Below, piece by piece: positions 34,244 through 44,372 of a stretch of 64,000 nucleotides of DNA. The notes under the pieces were generated by a model. It worked only from the letters and a program-made list of their open reading frames with translations. It was not told the DNA's origin and ran no database searches. Both the position numbers and the translations under genes were made by a program. Every line of letters begins with the position of its first letter. Within the stretch, counting starts at the first letter, position 1. The stretch is from Cohnella rhizoplanae (GTDB taxonomy: Bacteria; Bacillota; Bacilli; Paenibacillales; Paenibacillaceae): assembly GCF_948329515.1 (NCBI RefSeq), contig NZ_CAOJCN010000001.1:822900-886899 (forward strand), read 5' to 3'.

Positions 34244-35038
34244 ATGAGCATTACCGTGCAGCAAGTAATCGACGCCCTGATCGCTCCTGTCGGCAAGCTG
34301 TCCGATACGGTGGACACGATCAAGAGCGGCAGGCCGGACGATACGGCGCGGCGCGTAGCCGTCGTGTTCACGGCCACGTACGCTGCGATCGAGCAAGCGG
34401 CGGCGACCGGCGCCAATCTGATCGTCGCCCATGAACCTACATTTTACAATCACCTGGACGAGAGCGAGTGGCTGGCCGGCGATCCGGTGTACGAGCGCAA
34501 ACGGTCGTTGATCGAAAAGTCGGGCATTACGATCTTTCGCCTTCACGATTACGTGCATCAATACAAGCCGGACGGCATCGTAGCGGGCATGCTGAGCAAG
34601 CTGGGTTGGGAGGCTTATGCGGATCCGGACGAGCCCACGCTGCTGACGCCCCCGCCGGGCGAAGCGCGTACGGTGCGTACCATCGCGGAGGAGCTCAAGC
34701 GCAAGCTGGATATCGACAGCGTGCAGGTCGCGGGGGATCCGGATCTCCAGGTGAAGCGCTTCGGTCTGGCTGTCGGCGCGCCCGGCGGTCGCGCTCAGAT
34801 GATGTATCTTAGAGAACGGGATATCGAGCTGCTCATCGTCGGCGAGACCAACGAGTGGGAGACGAACGAATACGCGCGCGACGCGGCGGACATGGGATTC
34901 GCCAAGGCGATCATCGTGCTCGGCCATCAGAAGAGCGAAGAGGCGGGCATGTCGACGGTCGCATCGCTGCTGCGAGAGAAGTTTCCGGAGCTGCCCGTGG
35001 ACCTGATCGAGAGCCCGCCGGCGCTGACCCGAATATAA
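34244..35038 (+). CDS. NIF3-like dinuclear metal centre protein
   Basis: 264 residues of the Nif3/YqfO family, which folds around two metal ions; its biological role is unsettled. Visible: VQQVIDALIAPVG, VFTATYAAIEQAAATGANLIVAHEPTFYNH (the first metal site, with the HEP variant), VQVAGDPDLQVKRFGLAVGAPGG, LLIVGETNEWETNEY and IIVLGHQKSEEAGM (late His/Glu ligands). It lacks the extra middle domain of YqfO, so it is the short form. AAAGGAGGGGG precedes ATG 34244. Confidence 0.85.
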   Translation: MSITVQQVIDALIAPVGKLSDTVDTIKSGRPDDTARRVAVVFTATYAAIEQAAATGANLIVAHEPTFYNHLDESEWLAGDPVYERKRSLIEKSGITIFRLHDYVHQYKPDGIVAGMLSKLGWEAYADPDEPTLLTPPPGEARTVRTIAEELKRKLDIDSVQVAGDPDLQVKRFGLAVGAPGGRAQMMYLRERDIELLIVGETNEWETNEYARDAADMGFAKAIIVLGHQKSEEAGMSTVASLLREKFPELPVDLIESPPALTRI

Positions 35039-35113
35039 GGTACTGGAGTCGACTAGTCGAACGGCTTGAGAAGACTGACATCAAATATATCAACGGAAGC
35101 AGGTTGTCGCGGA

Positions 35114-36664
35114 ATGTCGGGAACGGAACGCAAAAAATATAAATACAGCGAGGCGCCCCTATGGGAGCTGCAGCGGGCCTATTATGAACAGCAAGGCTTG
35201 AGAGCCTGGAATAACGACCAGGTCCCACAATTCATCACCAGCAATCCGATGATCGGCGCTTCCTATGCGGAGCTCATTTTCGGCTTGCTCCAGGATCGGG
35301 CCGGGCAAGGCGAGACGACGGATACCGTTACGATCGTGGAGCTTGGCGCCGGCGCAGGGCGTCTGGCCTATCACGTCATTCAACAGCTGGAGGAGCTGCG
35401 GGCTTACGCTGGCGCAGAGCTCCCGCCTTACCGGTACGTCATGACCGACCTCGCGCTCAAAAACGTAGAGGGTTGGCTGCGGCATCCGGCGCTGATCCCC
35501 TTTATCGAGCGAGGGCTGCTCGACGCCGCGACGTTCGACGCGCAGTACGATACGGAGATCAAGCTGCTCTCGTCCGGGGAGACGATCTCGGCGGGCAGCC
35601 TCGCGCAGCCGCTCGTCATCGTCGCCAACTACTTTTTTGACGGCATCCCGCAGGAACTGCTCTATATCGGCGAAGGGAATATATACGAATGCGACGTCGT
35701 CGTCGAGATGCCGGAAAAAGCCGAAACGCTGCTGCCCTCGGAGGCTATCGAGCGCATGAAACTGTCTTACGAGCACCGCAGAGCGCCTGCTTACGAGGAT
35801 GAGCGTTATCCGTACCATGACACGATCGCGCTGTACAGGGAAGAGCTCGAAGATTCGCATATCCTGTTCCCCGAGGTGGGGCTGCGCTGCCTGGAGCGGC
35901 TGGAGCGGCTTTCCCGGTCCGGCTACCTTCTCGTTACGGCCGACAAAGGCGATCATGAGCTGGACAATTGGCGCTTCGCCGAGCCCCCGCAGCTGATCTT
36001 TCACGGCAGCTTCTCGCTGACGGCCAATTTCCATGCATTCCAACATGTATTGGAGCAGCGGGGCGCGGAGTCGTTCTTCCCGGCGCATCATTATAAAAAT
36101 ATCAACGTGGCCTGTTTCCTCATGCTGGAATCGCCCGTCCGGTACGTCAATACGCGGCTCGCTTACCGCAGAGGCGTCGGCCGGTTCGGACCAGACGACT
36201 TCTTCAGTCTCAAGCTGTGGGCGGACCGCGAGATAGAAGCGATGCACCTGCAGCAGATCCTCGCGTTCTGGCGGCTCGGCGGCTACGACGCCGAATGGTT
36301 CATCCAATGCGCCAAGCGCATATCTACGCTGCTGCCGGACGCGACGGACGAGGAGAAGCTCGATATCCGCAGCGGGATTATGACGATGTGGAACTCCTTT
36401 TACATCATGCCGCAGCGTTATGACCTCGCGCTCGACGCAGGCCTCATCTTGTTTGAAATGGACCTGTATGCCGAAGCCAAGTCGATGCTCGAAACGTCCG
36501 TGCGCACGGACGATGACCAGCCGGTCTCGACCGTATACTTTTGCCTGGCCATCTGCTGTCTGGAGCTTGGCGTCGAGGACGAGGCGAGGCATTATCTGCA
36601 GGAGGCGCTGGCCCAAGAGCCGGATCACGAGGAAGCGCTGGCGCTGCTGCAGGCATTGGAGTGA
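35114..36664 (+). CDS. MidA-like SAM-dependent methyltransferase with TPR-like tail
   Basis: 516 residues. N-terminal class I methyltransferase of the MidA/NDUFAF7 type (SAM motif I VELGAGAGRLAYHVI; VMTDLAL; VIVANYFFDGIPQ; LVTADKGDHEL). The C-terminal 100 residues show helical repeat character (YDLALDAGLILFEMDLYAEAKSML, FCLAICCLELGVEDEARHYLQEAL), consistent with tetratricopeptide repeats. Bacterial members have no known substrate; the mitochondrial one methylates an arginine. ATG at 35114 is preferred, with a weak GGAAGCAGG site; an upstream TTG at 35066 is possible. Confidence 0.78.
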   Translation: MSGTERKKYKYSEAPLWELQRAYYEQQGLRAWNNDQVPQFITSNPMIGASYAELIFGLLQDRAGQGETTDTVTIVELGAGAGRLAYHVIQQLEELRAYAGAELPPYRYVMTDLALKNVEGWLRHPALIPFIERGLLDAATFDAQYDTEIKLLSSGETISAGSLAQPLVIVANYFFDGIPQELLYIGEGNIYECDVVVEMPEKAETLLPSEAIERMKLSYEHRRAPAYEDERYPYHDTIALYREELEDSHILFPEVGLRCLERLERLSRSGYLLVTADKGDHELDNWRFAEPPQLIFHGSFSLTANFHAFQHVLEQRGAESFFPAHHYKNINVACFLMLESPVRYVNTRLAYRRGVGRFGPDDFFSLKLWADREIEAMHLQQILAFWRLGGYDAEWFIQCAKRISTLLPDATDEEKLDIRSGIMTMWNSFYIMPQRYDLALDAGLILFEMDLYAEAKSMLETSVRTDDDQPVSTVYFCLAICCLELGVEDEARHYLQEALAQEPDHEEALALLQALE

Positions 36665-36720
36665 GGATCGCCGCGGGGATGAAAGGGGCATGTAAGATCG
36701 AAGTGCCTCTAAATCAACCT

Positions 36721-36750
36721 TTGCAAGTCACATCCCATGTGAGTTATACT
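36721..36750 (+). promoter_or_regulatory. ddh promoter with a palindrome in the spacer
   Basis: TTGCAA (36721-36726), 18-bp spacer and TATACT (36745-36750). The spacer holds the perfect inverted repeat TCACAT-CCC-ATGTGA (36728-36742), which would let a dimeric repressor cover the promoter. Confidence 0.6.
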
Positions 36751-36780
36751 TTGTAGAATTCTAGATGGGGGGTACTTGCA

Positions 36781-37764
36781 TTGTCATCCAATATCCGAAT
36801 CGGGATCGTCGGTTACGGCAATCTGGGTCGCGGCGTACATAAAGCAATCGGCCAAAACAAAGACTTGGAGCTGGTCGCCATTTTCACGCGGCGAGACGTC
36901 AACGAAGCTAAGGGAGAGACGGATGCGCGTTTCGAGCCCTTATCCGCGCTTGAACGCTTTAAGGGAGAGATCGACGTCATGATCCTCTGCGGGGGCTCCG
37001 CGACGGATCTGCCGGAGCAGACGCCGATGGTGGCGGCCATGTTCAATACCGTCGACAGCTTTGACACGCACGCCAAGATTCCGGCGTTTTATCAAACGGT
37101 TGACGAGGCGGCCAGAAAGGCCGGGACCGTAAGCGTCATCTCGACGGGCTGGGATCCGGGGCTCTTTTCGATGAACAGGCTGCTCGCGGAAGCGATACTT
37201 CCTCAAGGCAAGGAATACACGTTCTGGGGAAGAGGCGTCAGCCAGGGTCATTCGGATGCGATCAGACGCGTTCCCGGCGTCAGAGCCGGCGTGCAGTACA
37301 CGATTCCCGTCGAGGAAGCGATCGCGAGCGTACGCAGCGGAGTTAATCCGAACCTGACCACGCGGGACAAGCATGAGCGTTTGTGCTATGTGGTGCCGGA
37401 GCATGGGGCGGACACCTCCGCCATCGAGCGCGAGATTAAGAATATGCCTAACTACTTTGCGGAATACGACACGACGGTCGTCTTTATTACGGAGGAGCAG
37501 CTGCGGACGGAGCATGCCGGGATGCCGCACGGCGGATTCGTCCTGCGCAGCGGAACGACGGGAGACGGCACCAATCAGCTCATCGAGTTCGGTCTGAAGC
37601 TGGGCAGCAACCCGGAATTTACGGCCAGCGTACTGGTCGCTTACGCACGTGCGGCCGCGCGTCTGTCCCGACAAGGCGCGGCGGGCGCGAAGACCGTCTT
37701 CGACATTCCGCTCGGCTATTTGTCGCCTTACGACGCGGCGTCGCTGCGCGAACGATTATTGTAG
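36781..37764 (+). CDS. ddh: meso-Diaminopimelate D-dehydrogenase
   Basis: 327 residues. NADPH-dependent one-step conversion of tetrahydrodipicolinate to meso-DAP for cell wall and lysine. Marks: IRIGIVGYGNLGRGV (cofactor), FTRRDVNEA, CGGSATDLPEQ, DSFDTHAKIP, ISTGWDPGLFS, WGRGVSQGHSDAIRR, PHGGFVLRSGTTG and GTNQLIEFGLKL. TTG at 36781 follows GGGGGG. The promoter with an internal palindrome suggests specific control, perhaps by lysine supply. A small membrane protein gene follows. Confidence 0.95.
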   Translation: MSSNIRIGIVGYGNLGRGVHKAIGQNKDLELVAIFTRRDVNEAKGETDARFEPLSALERFKGEIDVMILCGGSATDLPEQTPMVAAMFNTVDSFDTHAKIPAFYQTVDEAARKAGTVSVISTGWDPGLFSMNRLLAEAILPQGKEYTFWGRGVSQGHSDAIRRVPGVRAGVQYTIPVEEAIASVRSGVNPNLTTRDKHERLCYVVPEHGADTSAIEREIKNMPNYFAEYDTTVVFITEEQLRTEHAGMPHGGFVLRSGTTGDGTNQLIEFGLKLGSNPEFTASVLVAYARAAARLSRQGAAGAKTVFDIPLGYLSPYDAASLRERLL

Positions 37765-37794
37765 AATTCGCCTACGACGAATGGAGTGCGGACG

Positions 37795-37998
37795 ATGACC
37801 TTGCCGATTATACTGGTCGTTATCGTGATGGTCGCCGGCTTTGCGGCGACGATCGCAGTCGGCCGTTCGAAGAGCAATAAAGAAGGAAATCCCGGCTATT
37901 TTCATCAGACGGGCAAGAAGTGGGCGAATCTAAGCTGGATCTACGTCGTCTGCACGGTCGTGATCGTAGCGGTGCTGATATACGCTTTGAATCAATAG
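37795..37998 (+). CDS. 67-residue membrane protein of unknown function
   Basis: Two hydrophobic helices: residues about 3-21 (LPIILVVIVMVAGFAATIAV) and about 45-65 (IYVVCTVVIVAVLIYAL), joined by a polar, Gly/Lys-rich loop (GRSKSNKEGNPGYFHQTGK). ATG at 37795 follows GGAG at 9 bp; a GTG nine bases earlier is possible. It lies 30 bp after ddh and before a terminator, so it is probably the second gene of the ddh transcript. No family recognised. Confidence 0.7.
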   Translation: MTLPIILVVIVMVAGFAATIAVGRSKSNKEGNPGYFHQTGKKWANLSWIYVVCTVVIVAVLIYALNQ

Positions 37999-38039
37999 GG
38001 TAAGAGGCACGCCGCGCATCGCGTTTTTCGAATGCTCGG

Positions 38040-38069
38040 GCCAACCAGTCTTTCTGGTTGGCTTTTTTT
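38040..38069 (+). terminator. Terminator of the ddh operon
   Basis: GCCAACCAG-TCTTT-CTGGTTGGC (38040-38062) and seven Ts. Confidence 0.95.
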
Positions 38070-38171
38070 GCGTGGCGGCAGCCCGGTCACATAATCGGTG
38101 ACGGCTTGGAATACAGTGAAGAATAACAGCTTGTCTCCCGTTAAGCGACCAAAAAAGGGGTTGATCCGTAC

Positions 38172-39356
38172 ATGCGTACCACAGAACCTTCAATATCGAT
38201 GCTTGGCATCGGCACTGCCGTGCCCCCGCACATGCTGGACCAGGCAGATACGGCGCAGCGGCTGTCCGAAGCTCTCCGAGACACGCCGGACGCGGCTCGC
38301 TGGGCGAGGCGCCTGTTCAAGCAGTGCGGCGTACAGACCCGTTATACCTGCGAACCGGCGCTGCTCGAGCCTGCCGCGAGCAACAGGTACTTCGCGCAGT
38401 TGTCGGGACTGCCTGTCCCATCGACCTCCGAGCGGATGGCGAGCTACAAGGACGCTTCGGTGCCTCTCGCGTACGAAGCCGCGTCCCGGGCGCTAGCAGA
38501 CGCCGGCGTCTCGGCGTCGGACCTGACGCATCTGCTCACGGTCAGCTGTACCGGGCAATTCCTGCCCGGTCTCGACGCCGTCCTGGCCAAGCGGCTGGGG
38601 CTCAGAGAGACGGCGAACCGCATCCCGCTGACATTCCTCGGGTGCGCCGCAGGGCTTAAGGCGATCGGCCTCGCGCGCGATATCGTCAGCGGCCGGCCGG
38701 ACGCGTCCGTGCTCGTGGTCTGCGTCGAGCTGTGCACGCTGCATATTCAGCCGTCGGCCGGAAAGGAAGCGCTGTTCGGCGCTTCTTTTTTCGGAGACGG
38801 AGCTTCCGCTTGCGTGATCGCAGGTTCCGGCGCAGACGGCGGCGACCGCTTCGAGCTGGGCAGGCCGGTCAGCGCGCTGCTGCCGGAGGGGGAGGGCGAG
38901 ATGGTATGGGAGGTGGGCGACCACGGCTTCGATCTCTACCTCTCCTCGCGCATTCCCCAGCTCATCGGCCGACACGTGCCGGAGCGCTTGGCGTCCGTCT
39001 TGGGCGAGCGGGCACCGAAGCCCGGCCTCTGGGCCATTCATCCCGGCGGAAAAGGGATCATCGACGCGCTGGAGGCCGAGTTGGGACTCGATGAACTGCA
39101 TACGCGCCACAGCCGGCGAGTGCTGCGCGAATTCGGCAATATGTCGTCCGCGACGCTGCTTTTCGTGCTGGACGCGATCCGTACGGCTTATCGCGAGGAG
39201 GGTGCGCCGCGTACGGAAGGCGTCTGCCTTGCGTTCGGGCCTGGGCTATCCTGCGAGCTTCTGCCGATCGAATATCGGCCAGGCGACCGGTTAATACCGG
39301 AGGTAAACGTCGAGAGCGGGCTGGAAGATGACGCAGCCCAGGTCGCGCATGCTTAG
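38172..39356 (+). CDS. Type III polyketide synthase (chalcone/alkylpyrone synthase-like)
   Basis: 394 residues. Condenses acyl-CoA starters with malonyl-CoA to alkylpyrones or alkylresorcinols. Catalytic triad visible: Cys158 in FLGCAAGLKAI, His290 in WAIHPGGKGIID, Asn323 in EFGNMSSATLLFVL. SFFGDGASACVI is the usual gate region. Like BpsA/BcsA of Bacillus, but the neighbours differ: a soluble methyltransferase (overlap 29 bp) and a FAD oxidoreductase, giving a three-gene tailoring cassette. ATG at 38172, with only a weak GGGGTTG ribosome site. Confidence 0.92.
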   Translation: MRTTEPSISMLGIGTAVPPHMLDQADTAQRLSEALRDTPDAARWARRLFKQCGVQTRYTCEPALLEPAASNRYFAQLSGLPVPSTSERMASYKDASVPLAYEAASRALADAGVSASDLTHLLTVSCTGQFLPGLDAVLAKRLGLRETANRIPLTFLGCAAGLKAIGLARDIVSGRPDASVLVVCVELCTLHIQPSAGKEALFGASFFGDGASACVIAGSGADGGDRFELGRPVSALLPEGEGEMVWEVGDHGFDLYLSSRIPQLIGRHVPERLASVLGERAPKPGLWAIHPGGKGIIDALEAELGLDELHTRHSRRVLREFGNMSSATLLFVLDAIRTAYREEGAPRTEGVCLAFGPGLSCELLPIEYRPGDRLIPEVNVESGLEDDAAQVAHA

Positions 39357-40266
39357 AAGGCTGGGCGCGCGCGCGACGGCTCCCGAGCTGATGGACGACC
39401 TGGCGCAGGGCGGCGCCGAATTGCGCGAAGCGCATAGGCATCTGCGCAGGCTGAATCTTTTATTCGCCGCATCGGGGCGCACGCTGTACGGGGTCGTACG
39501 GCTGTGGGCGCTGGCGGGACGGCCCCGGCGGCTGACGGTGCTGGACATCGGTGCAGGCTCCGGAGACGTCAATGCGGCGCTGCTCCGGTGGGCGGACGCG
39601 CGCGGCGTGGCGATCCACATCACGCTCGCCGACCGTTCGGAGGAGGCCTGCGCCGAAGCGGCCGCATTATACGCGGGAGAACCGCGCGTTACCGTCGTCC
39701 GCCGCGACTTGTTCGCCCTAGGCGAAGCCGCGGCGGATATCGTGACGGCCTCGCAGTTCGTTCACCACTTCCATGACGACGCGCTGCCCGAGGTCGTGCG
39801 GGCGATGCTGCGCGCATCTAGGAGAGGCATCGTCATTCAAGACATCCACCGCCACTGGCTGGCTTGGTCTGCCGTGTGGCTCGCAGCGAGGCTTATTTCG
39901 GGCAACCGCTTTGTCGTGAACGACGGCCCGCTGTCGGTGGCCAAGGGCTTCCGCGCCGCGGATTGGGAGCGGCTGCGCCTGCATCTGGACGAACGGGGGC
40001 TGGCGTACAGCTGGCGGCCTCTGTTCAGGTACGTCGTGACGGTGCCGAAGACTTCCGGCTCAGATTCCGGCTCAGTCTCAGCAACGGATGCAGGAAATGG
40101 TGCAGGAATAAGTGGAGGAGCGGGTGGAGGAACGGGTGAAGGAATAGGTGAAGGAACGGCTTCAAGGACGGGTGCAGGAATAGGTGCGGGTGCGGGGGCG
40201 GGTGCAGGATCAGGTGCAGGGACGAGTGGAGGAAATGGTTCAACTGAAAGGGAGGCGCCGACTTGA
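39328..40266 (+). CDS. SAM-dependent methyltransferase with a Gly/Ala/Thr-rich repeat tail
   Basis: 312 residues. Residues 1-235 are a class I methyltransferase (VLDIGAGSGDVNAALLRW for SAM, TLADRSEEAC, DIVTASQFVHHFHDDALPEV). After about residue 244 the sequence becomes low-complexity (for example GAGISGGAGGGTGEGIGEGT and GAGIGAGAGAGAGSGAGT), encoded by imperfect GGTGCAGGAATA-type DNA repeats (about 40085-40245). Such a tail is unusual for the family and may be a recent in-frame expansion. Overlaps both neighbours; it is likely the methylation step of the type III polyketide pathway. Confidence 0.85.
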   Translation: MTQPRSRMLRRLGARATAPELMDDLAQGGAELREAHRHLRRLNLLFAASGRTLYGVVRLWALAGRPRRLTVLDIGAGSGDVNAALLRWADARGVAIHITLADRSEEACAEAAALYAGEPRVTVVRRDLFALGEAAADIVTASQFVHHFHDDALPEVVRAMLRASRRGIVIQDIHRHWLAWSAVWLAARLISGNRFVVNDGPLSVAKGFRAADWERLRLHLDERGLAYSWRPLFRYVVTVPKTSGSDSGSVSATDAGNGAGISGGAGGGTGEGIGEGTASRTGAGIGAGAGAGAGSGAGTSGGNGSTEREAPT

Positions 40267-41447
40267 TGGTCGAGATGCTAACGGATGCTTCGCCATCCTT
40301 TGTCGTGGACGTTGCGATCATCGGTGCCGGCATTGCGGGGAGCAGTCTCGCCAAGGCGCTGGCGAGTCGAGGGCGACGGGTGCTGCTGATCGACCGACGC
40401 TCCTTTCCCAGGCACAAGGTATGCGGCGAGTTTCTGTCGCCGGAATCGGCCCGGATGCTGTCGGAGCTCGGCGTCGAGCCGGCGATCAGGGCACTTGGAC
40501 CGGCCGATATCCGCGCGGCTGTGATCCAGGCCTACGGCGGAGCGTCGCTGCGCGTCCCGCTTCCGGCCGCAGCGTGGGGGATCAGCCGATATGCGCTGGA
40601 CGAAGCGCTGCACCGGGAGGCGCTGCTCGCGGGAGTCGAGCTCGCGACAGGGACCAGCGTGACGACCATGCGGCGAGACGCAGACGGGTTCTTGCTGGAC
40701 ATGACGCAAGGCGGCAACGCGCGTACCGTGCGAGCGCGCGTCGTCGTCGGCGCATGGGGCGTCAACGGGCGTATCCCCGGTTGGACGGGGGAACGACCTG
40801 TGAAGAGACTCGCCGCTTCGCCGTTCATGGGCGTCAAAGCGCATTACGTCGGCATCCAAGCCGCGGACGAAGTCGAGCTGTACTTTTTTGAAGGCGGCTA
40901 CCTGGGTTTGTCTCCGGCGGGCGACGGCGTCGTGAACGCAGCCGCGCTGCTCGACAGGAGCGCCATACGGGAGGCGCCGGCCGACGTTCATGGTTGGTTT
41001 GGCATCGCGCGGGCCAGATGTCCGGCGCTCGACCGGCGGTTGGCCGGCGCGGTGCCTTTGGCGGGCACGCAAGCCGCAGTCGCGCCGGTAAGGTTGTATG
41101 CGAAGCCGGTCCCTTGGGACGGCATCCCGCTTATCGGCGACGCCTGCGCGACGATCCCGCCGCTGTGCGGCGACGGCATGGCGATGGCGCTGCGTGCCGC
41201 GCAGCTGTGCGCGGCCTCTACGGAGCGCTATCTCCAGGGCGAATTGTCGCTGAGCACATGGGAAGAAGAGTATGTGAGCTCGATTTTCCGAGAGTTCAGC
41301 GGTCCTTTGAGGTGGGGTAACCTGCTTCAGCGCGCTTCCGGACGCCCGCTTCTGGCACGGCTGGCGATGACCGCAGCGCGCTCCATGCCTGCGCTTGGCC
41401 GCCAGCTCTTCCTCGCGACACGGCTTGCCCCGACCTCGCAGTCCTGA
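40266..41447 (+). CDS. FAD-dependent oxidoreductase (geranylgeranyl reductase-like / monooxygenase)
   Basis: 393 residues. FAD-binding GAGIAGSSLAKALASRG and the ER-type IDRRSFPRHKVCGEFLSP segment, typical of the geranylgeranyl reductase and aromatic monooxygenase superfamily; the second FAD motif is GIPLIGDACATIPPLCGDGMAMAL. Its ATG at 40266 overlaps the upstream TGA (TGATG), with GGGAGGC upstream, so it is translationally coupled to the methyltransferase. Probably hydroxylates or reduces the type III polyketide product; the actual reaction is not shown by sequence. Confidence 0.88.
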   Translation: MVEMLTDASPSFVVDVAIIGAGIAGSSLAKALASRGRRVLLIDRRSFPRHKVCGEFLSPESARMLSELGVEPAIRALGPADIRAAVIQAYGGASLRVPLPAAAWGISRYALDEALHREALLAGVELATGTSVTTMRRDADGFLLDMTQGGNARTVRARVVVGAWGVNGRIPGWTGERPVKRLAASPFMGVKAHYVGIQAADEVELYFFEGGYLGLSPAGDGVVNAAALLDRSAIREAPADVHGWFGIARARCPALDRRLAGAVPLAGTQAAVAPVRLYAKPVPWDGIPLIGDACATIPPLCGDGMAMALRAAQLCAASTERYLQGELSLSTWEEEYVSSIFREFSGPLRWGNLLQRASGRPLLARLAMTAARSMPALGRQLFLATRLAPTSQS

Positions 41448-41499
41448 TCGCGGTAAGACTCGCCTTGCAGCAATCGAGTTGAGATGAGGGGGACCCTGT

Positions 41500-41966
41500 G
41501 AGTAATGCCCAAATGCACTTAACTCCACCCGCCGAGTGCTCCACCTGGCCGAGTTAGTCCCCAAATGCAATTAACTCCAGCCGCTGCTCGTCCACCTTGC
41601 CTAGCTAGTGCCCAAATGCACTTAACTCATGCTACTGTCGACCCATCTAGTCGAGTTAATGCCCTCATGCGCTTAACTCCAGCCACCGCTCGCTCCACCT
41701 GGCCGAGTTAGTGCCCTCATGCACTTAACACAGCCACCGCTCGCTCCACCTGCCCGAGTTAATGCCCAAATGCACTTATCTCCAGCCGCCGCTCACTCCA
41801 CCTGCCCGAGTTAATGCCCAAATGCACTTAACTCCAGCCGCCGCTCACTTCACCTGGCCGAGTTAATGCCCTCATGCACTTATCTCCACCCGCTGCTCAC
41901 TCCACCTGGCCAAGTTAGTGCCCAAATGCGCTTAACTCCACCCGCTGCCCGCTCCATCTAACTCGG
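41500..41966. repeat. Array of nine 52-bp tandem hairpin repeats
   Basis: Nine units of 51-52 bp plus a partial end. The invariable core (A/T-C/A-ATGC) starts at 41511, 41563, 41614, 41665, 41717, 41768, 41820, 41872 and 41924. Each unit contains GAGTTAATGC or GAGTTAGTGC, a short CCAAAT or CCTCAT loop, and GCACTTAACTC, which fold into a hairpin with one unpaired base. The rest (CCAGCCGCCGCTCACTCCAC) is GC-rich. No ORF or unique spacers. Confidence 0.95.
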
Positions 41967-42002
41967 CAGCGCCGCGGCCGCTGGAAGCGCCAAACATCAG
42001 AG

Positions 42003-42031
42003 TAGACGGCAAACCCTTCCTGTAATATAAT
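42003..42031 (+). promoter_or_regulatory. Promoter of the glpPK operon
   Basis: TAGACG (42003-42008), 17-bp spacer and consensus TATAAT (42026-42031). The transcript would begin at about 42038, at the start of the shared leader element. Confidence 0.6.
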
Positions 42032-42036
42032 CTTGT

Positions 42037-42125
42037 CAAGTTCATATGCGCGGCGGAGAAAAGGAGAGCACGCGACTCAGGTCCCTTAGGGGATGAGTTC
42101 GTGATATCCTTTTTTCTTTTTTTAT
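42037..42125 (+). promoter_or_regulatory. GlpP-type leader and terminator before glpP
   Basis: Leader element CAAGTTCATA, then CGGAGA-AA-AGGAGA (42054-42067). Its 3' part overlaps the base of a terminator-like hairpin (42059-42113; AAAAGGA with TCCTTTT, CACG with CGTG, ACTC with GAGT, TCCC with GGGA) followed by a T-rich tract. The same element occurs before glpD, suggesting binding of GlpP with glycerol-3-phosphate to prevent termination. Confidence 0.72.
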
Positions 42126-42148
42126 TCAGATTGGACGGAGGACGCCCC

Positions 42149-44226
<2,078 letters not shown>

Positions 44227-44255
44227 TAGCGCTTATCCGTTCTCGTGTACGATTA

Positions 44256-44340
44256 CAAGTTCATAACCGGTCGGAGATCAGGAGAAACCACGATATCGGC
44301 CGCGCCATCATGGCGCGGTCTGCATCATCGTGGTTTTATT
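44256..44340 (+). promoter_or_regulatory. GlpP-type leader and terminator before glpD
   Basis: The element CAAGTTCATA...CGGAGA-TC-AGGAGA (44256-44285) matches the glpP leader. It overlaps a hairpin: outer stem AAACCACGAT (44285-44294) with ATCGTGGTTT (44327-44336), inner stem CCGCGCCA/TGGCGCGG, then TATT. The U-tract is weaker than in the glpP leader. A possible -10 TACGAT lies at 44248-44253. Confidence 0.68.
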
Positions 44341-44372
44341 GCATTCGATACGACAGAAAGAAGGGCACAGAC

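Noticed and set aside
35159..36691. 510-codon minus-strand frame opposite the MidA-like gene
   Set aside because: Shadow reading; composition biased and without start signal.
40025..40417. Minus-strand frame rich in His/Leu/Pro repeats
   Set aside because: It is the reverse of the methyltransferase's low-complexity tail.
41500..41966. CRISPR array
   Set aside because: The whole 52-bp unit is repeated, with no unique spacers and no cas genes nearby.
41981..41995. Catabolite-responsive element TGGAAGCGCCAAACA upstream of the glp promoter
   Set aside because: It has the TGnAAnCG half but needs a one-base shift in the second half; too weak to call.
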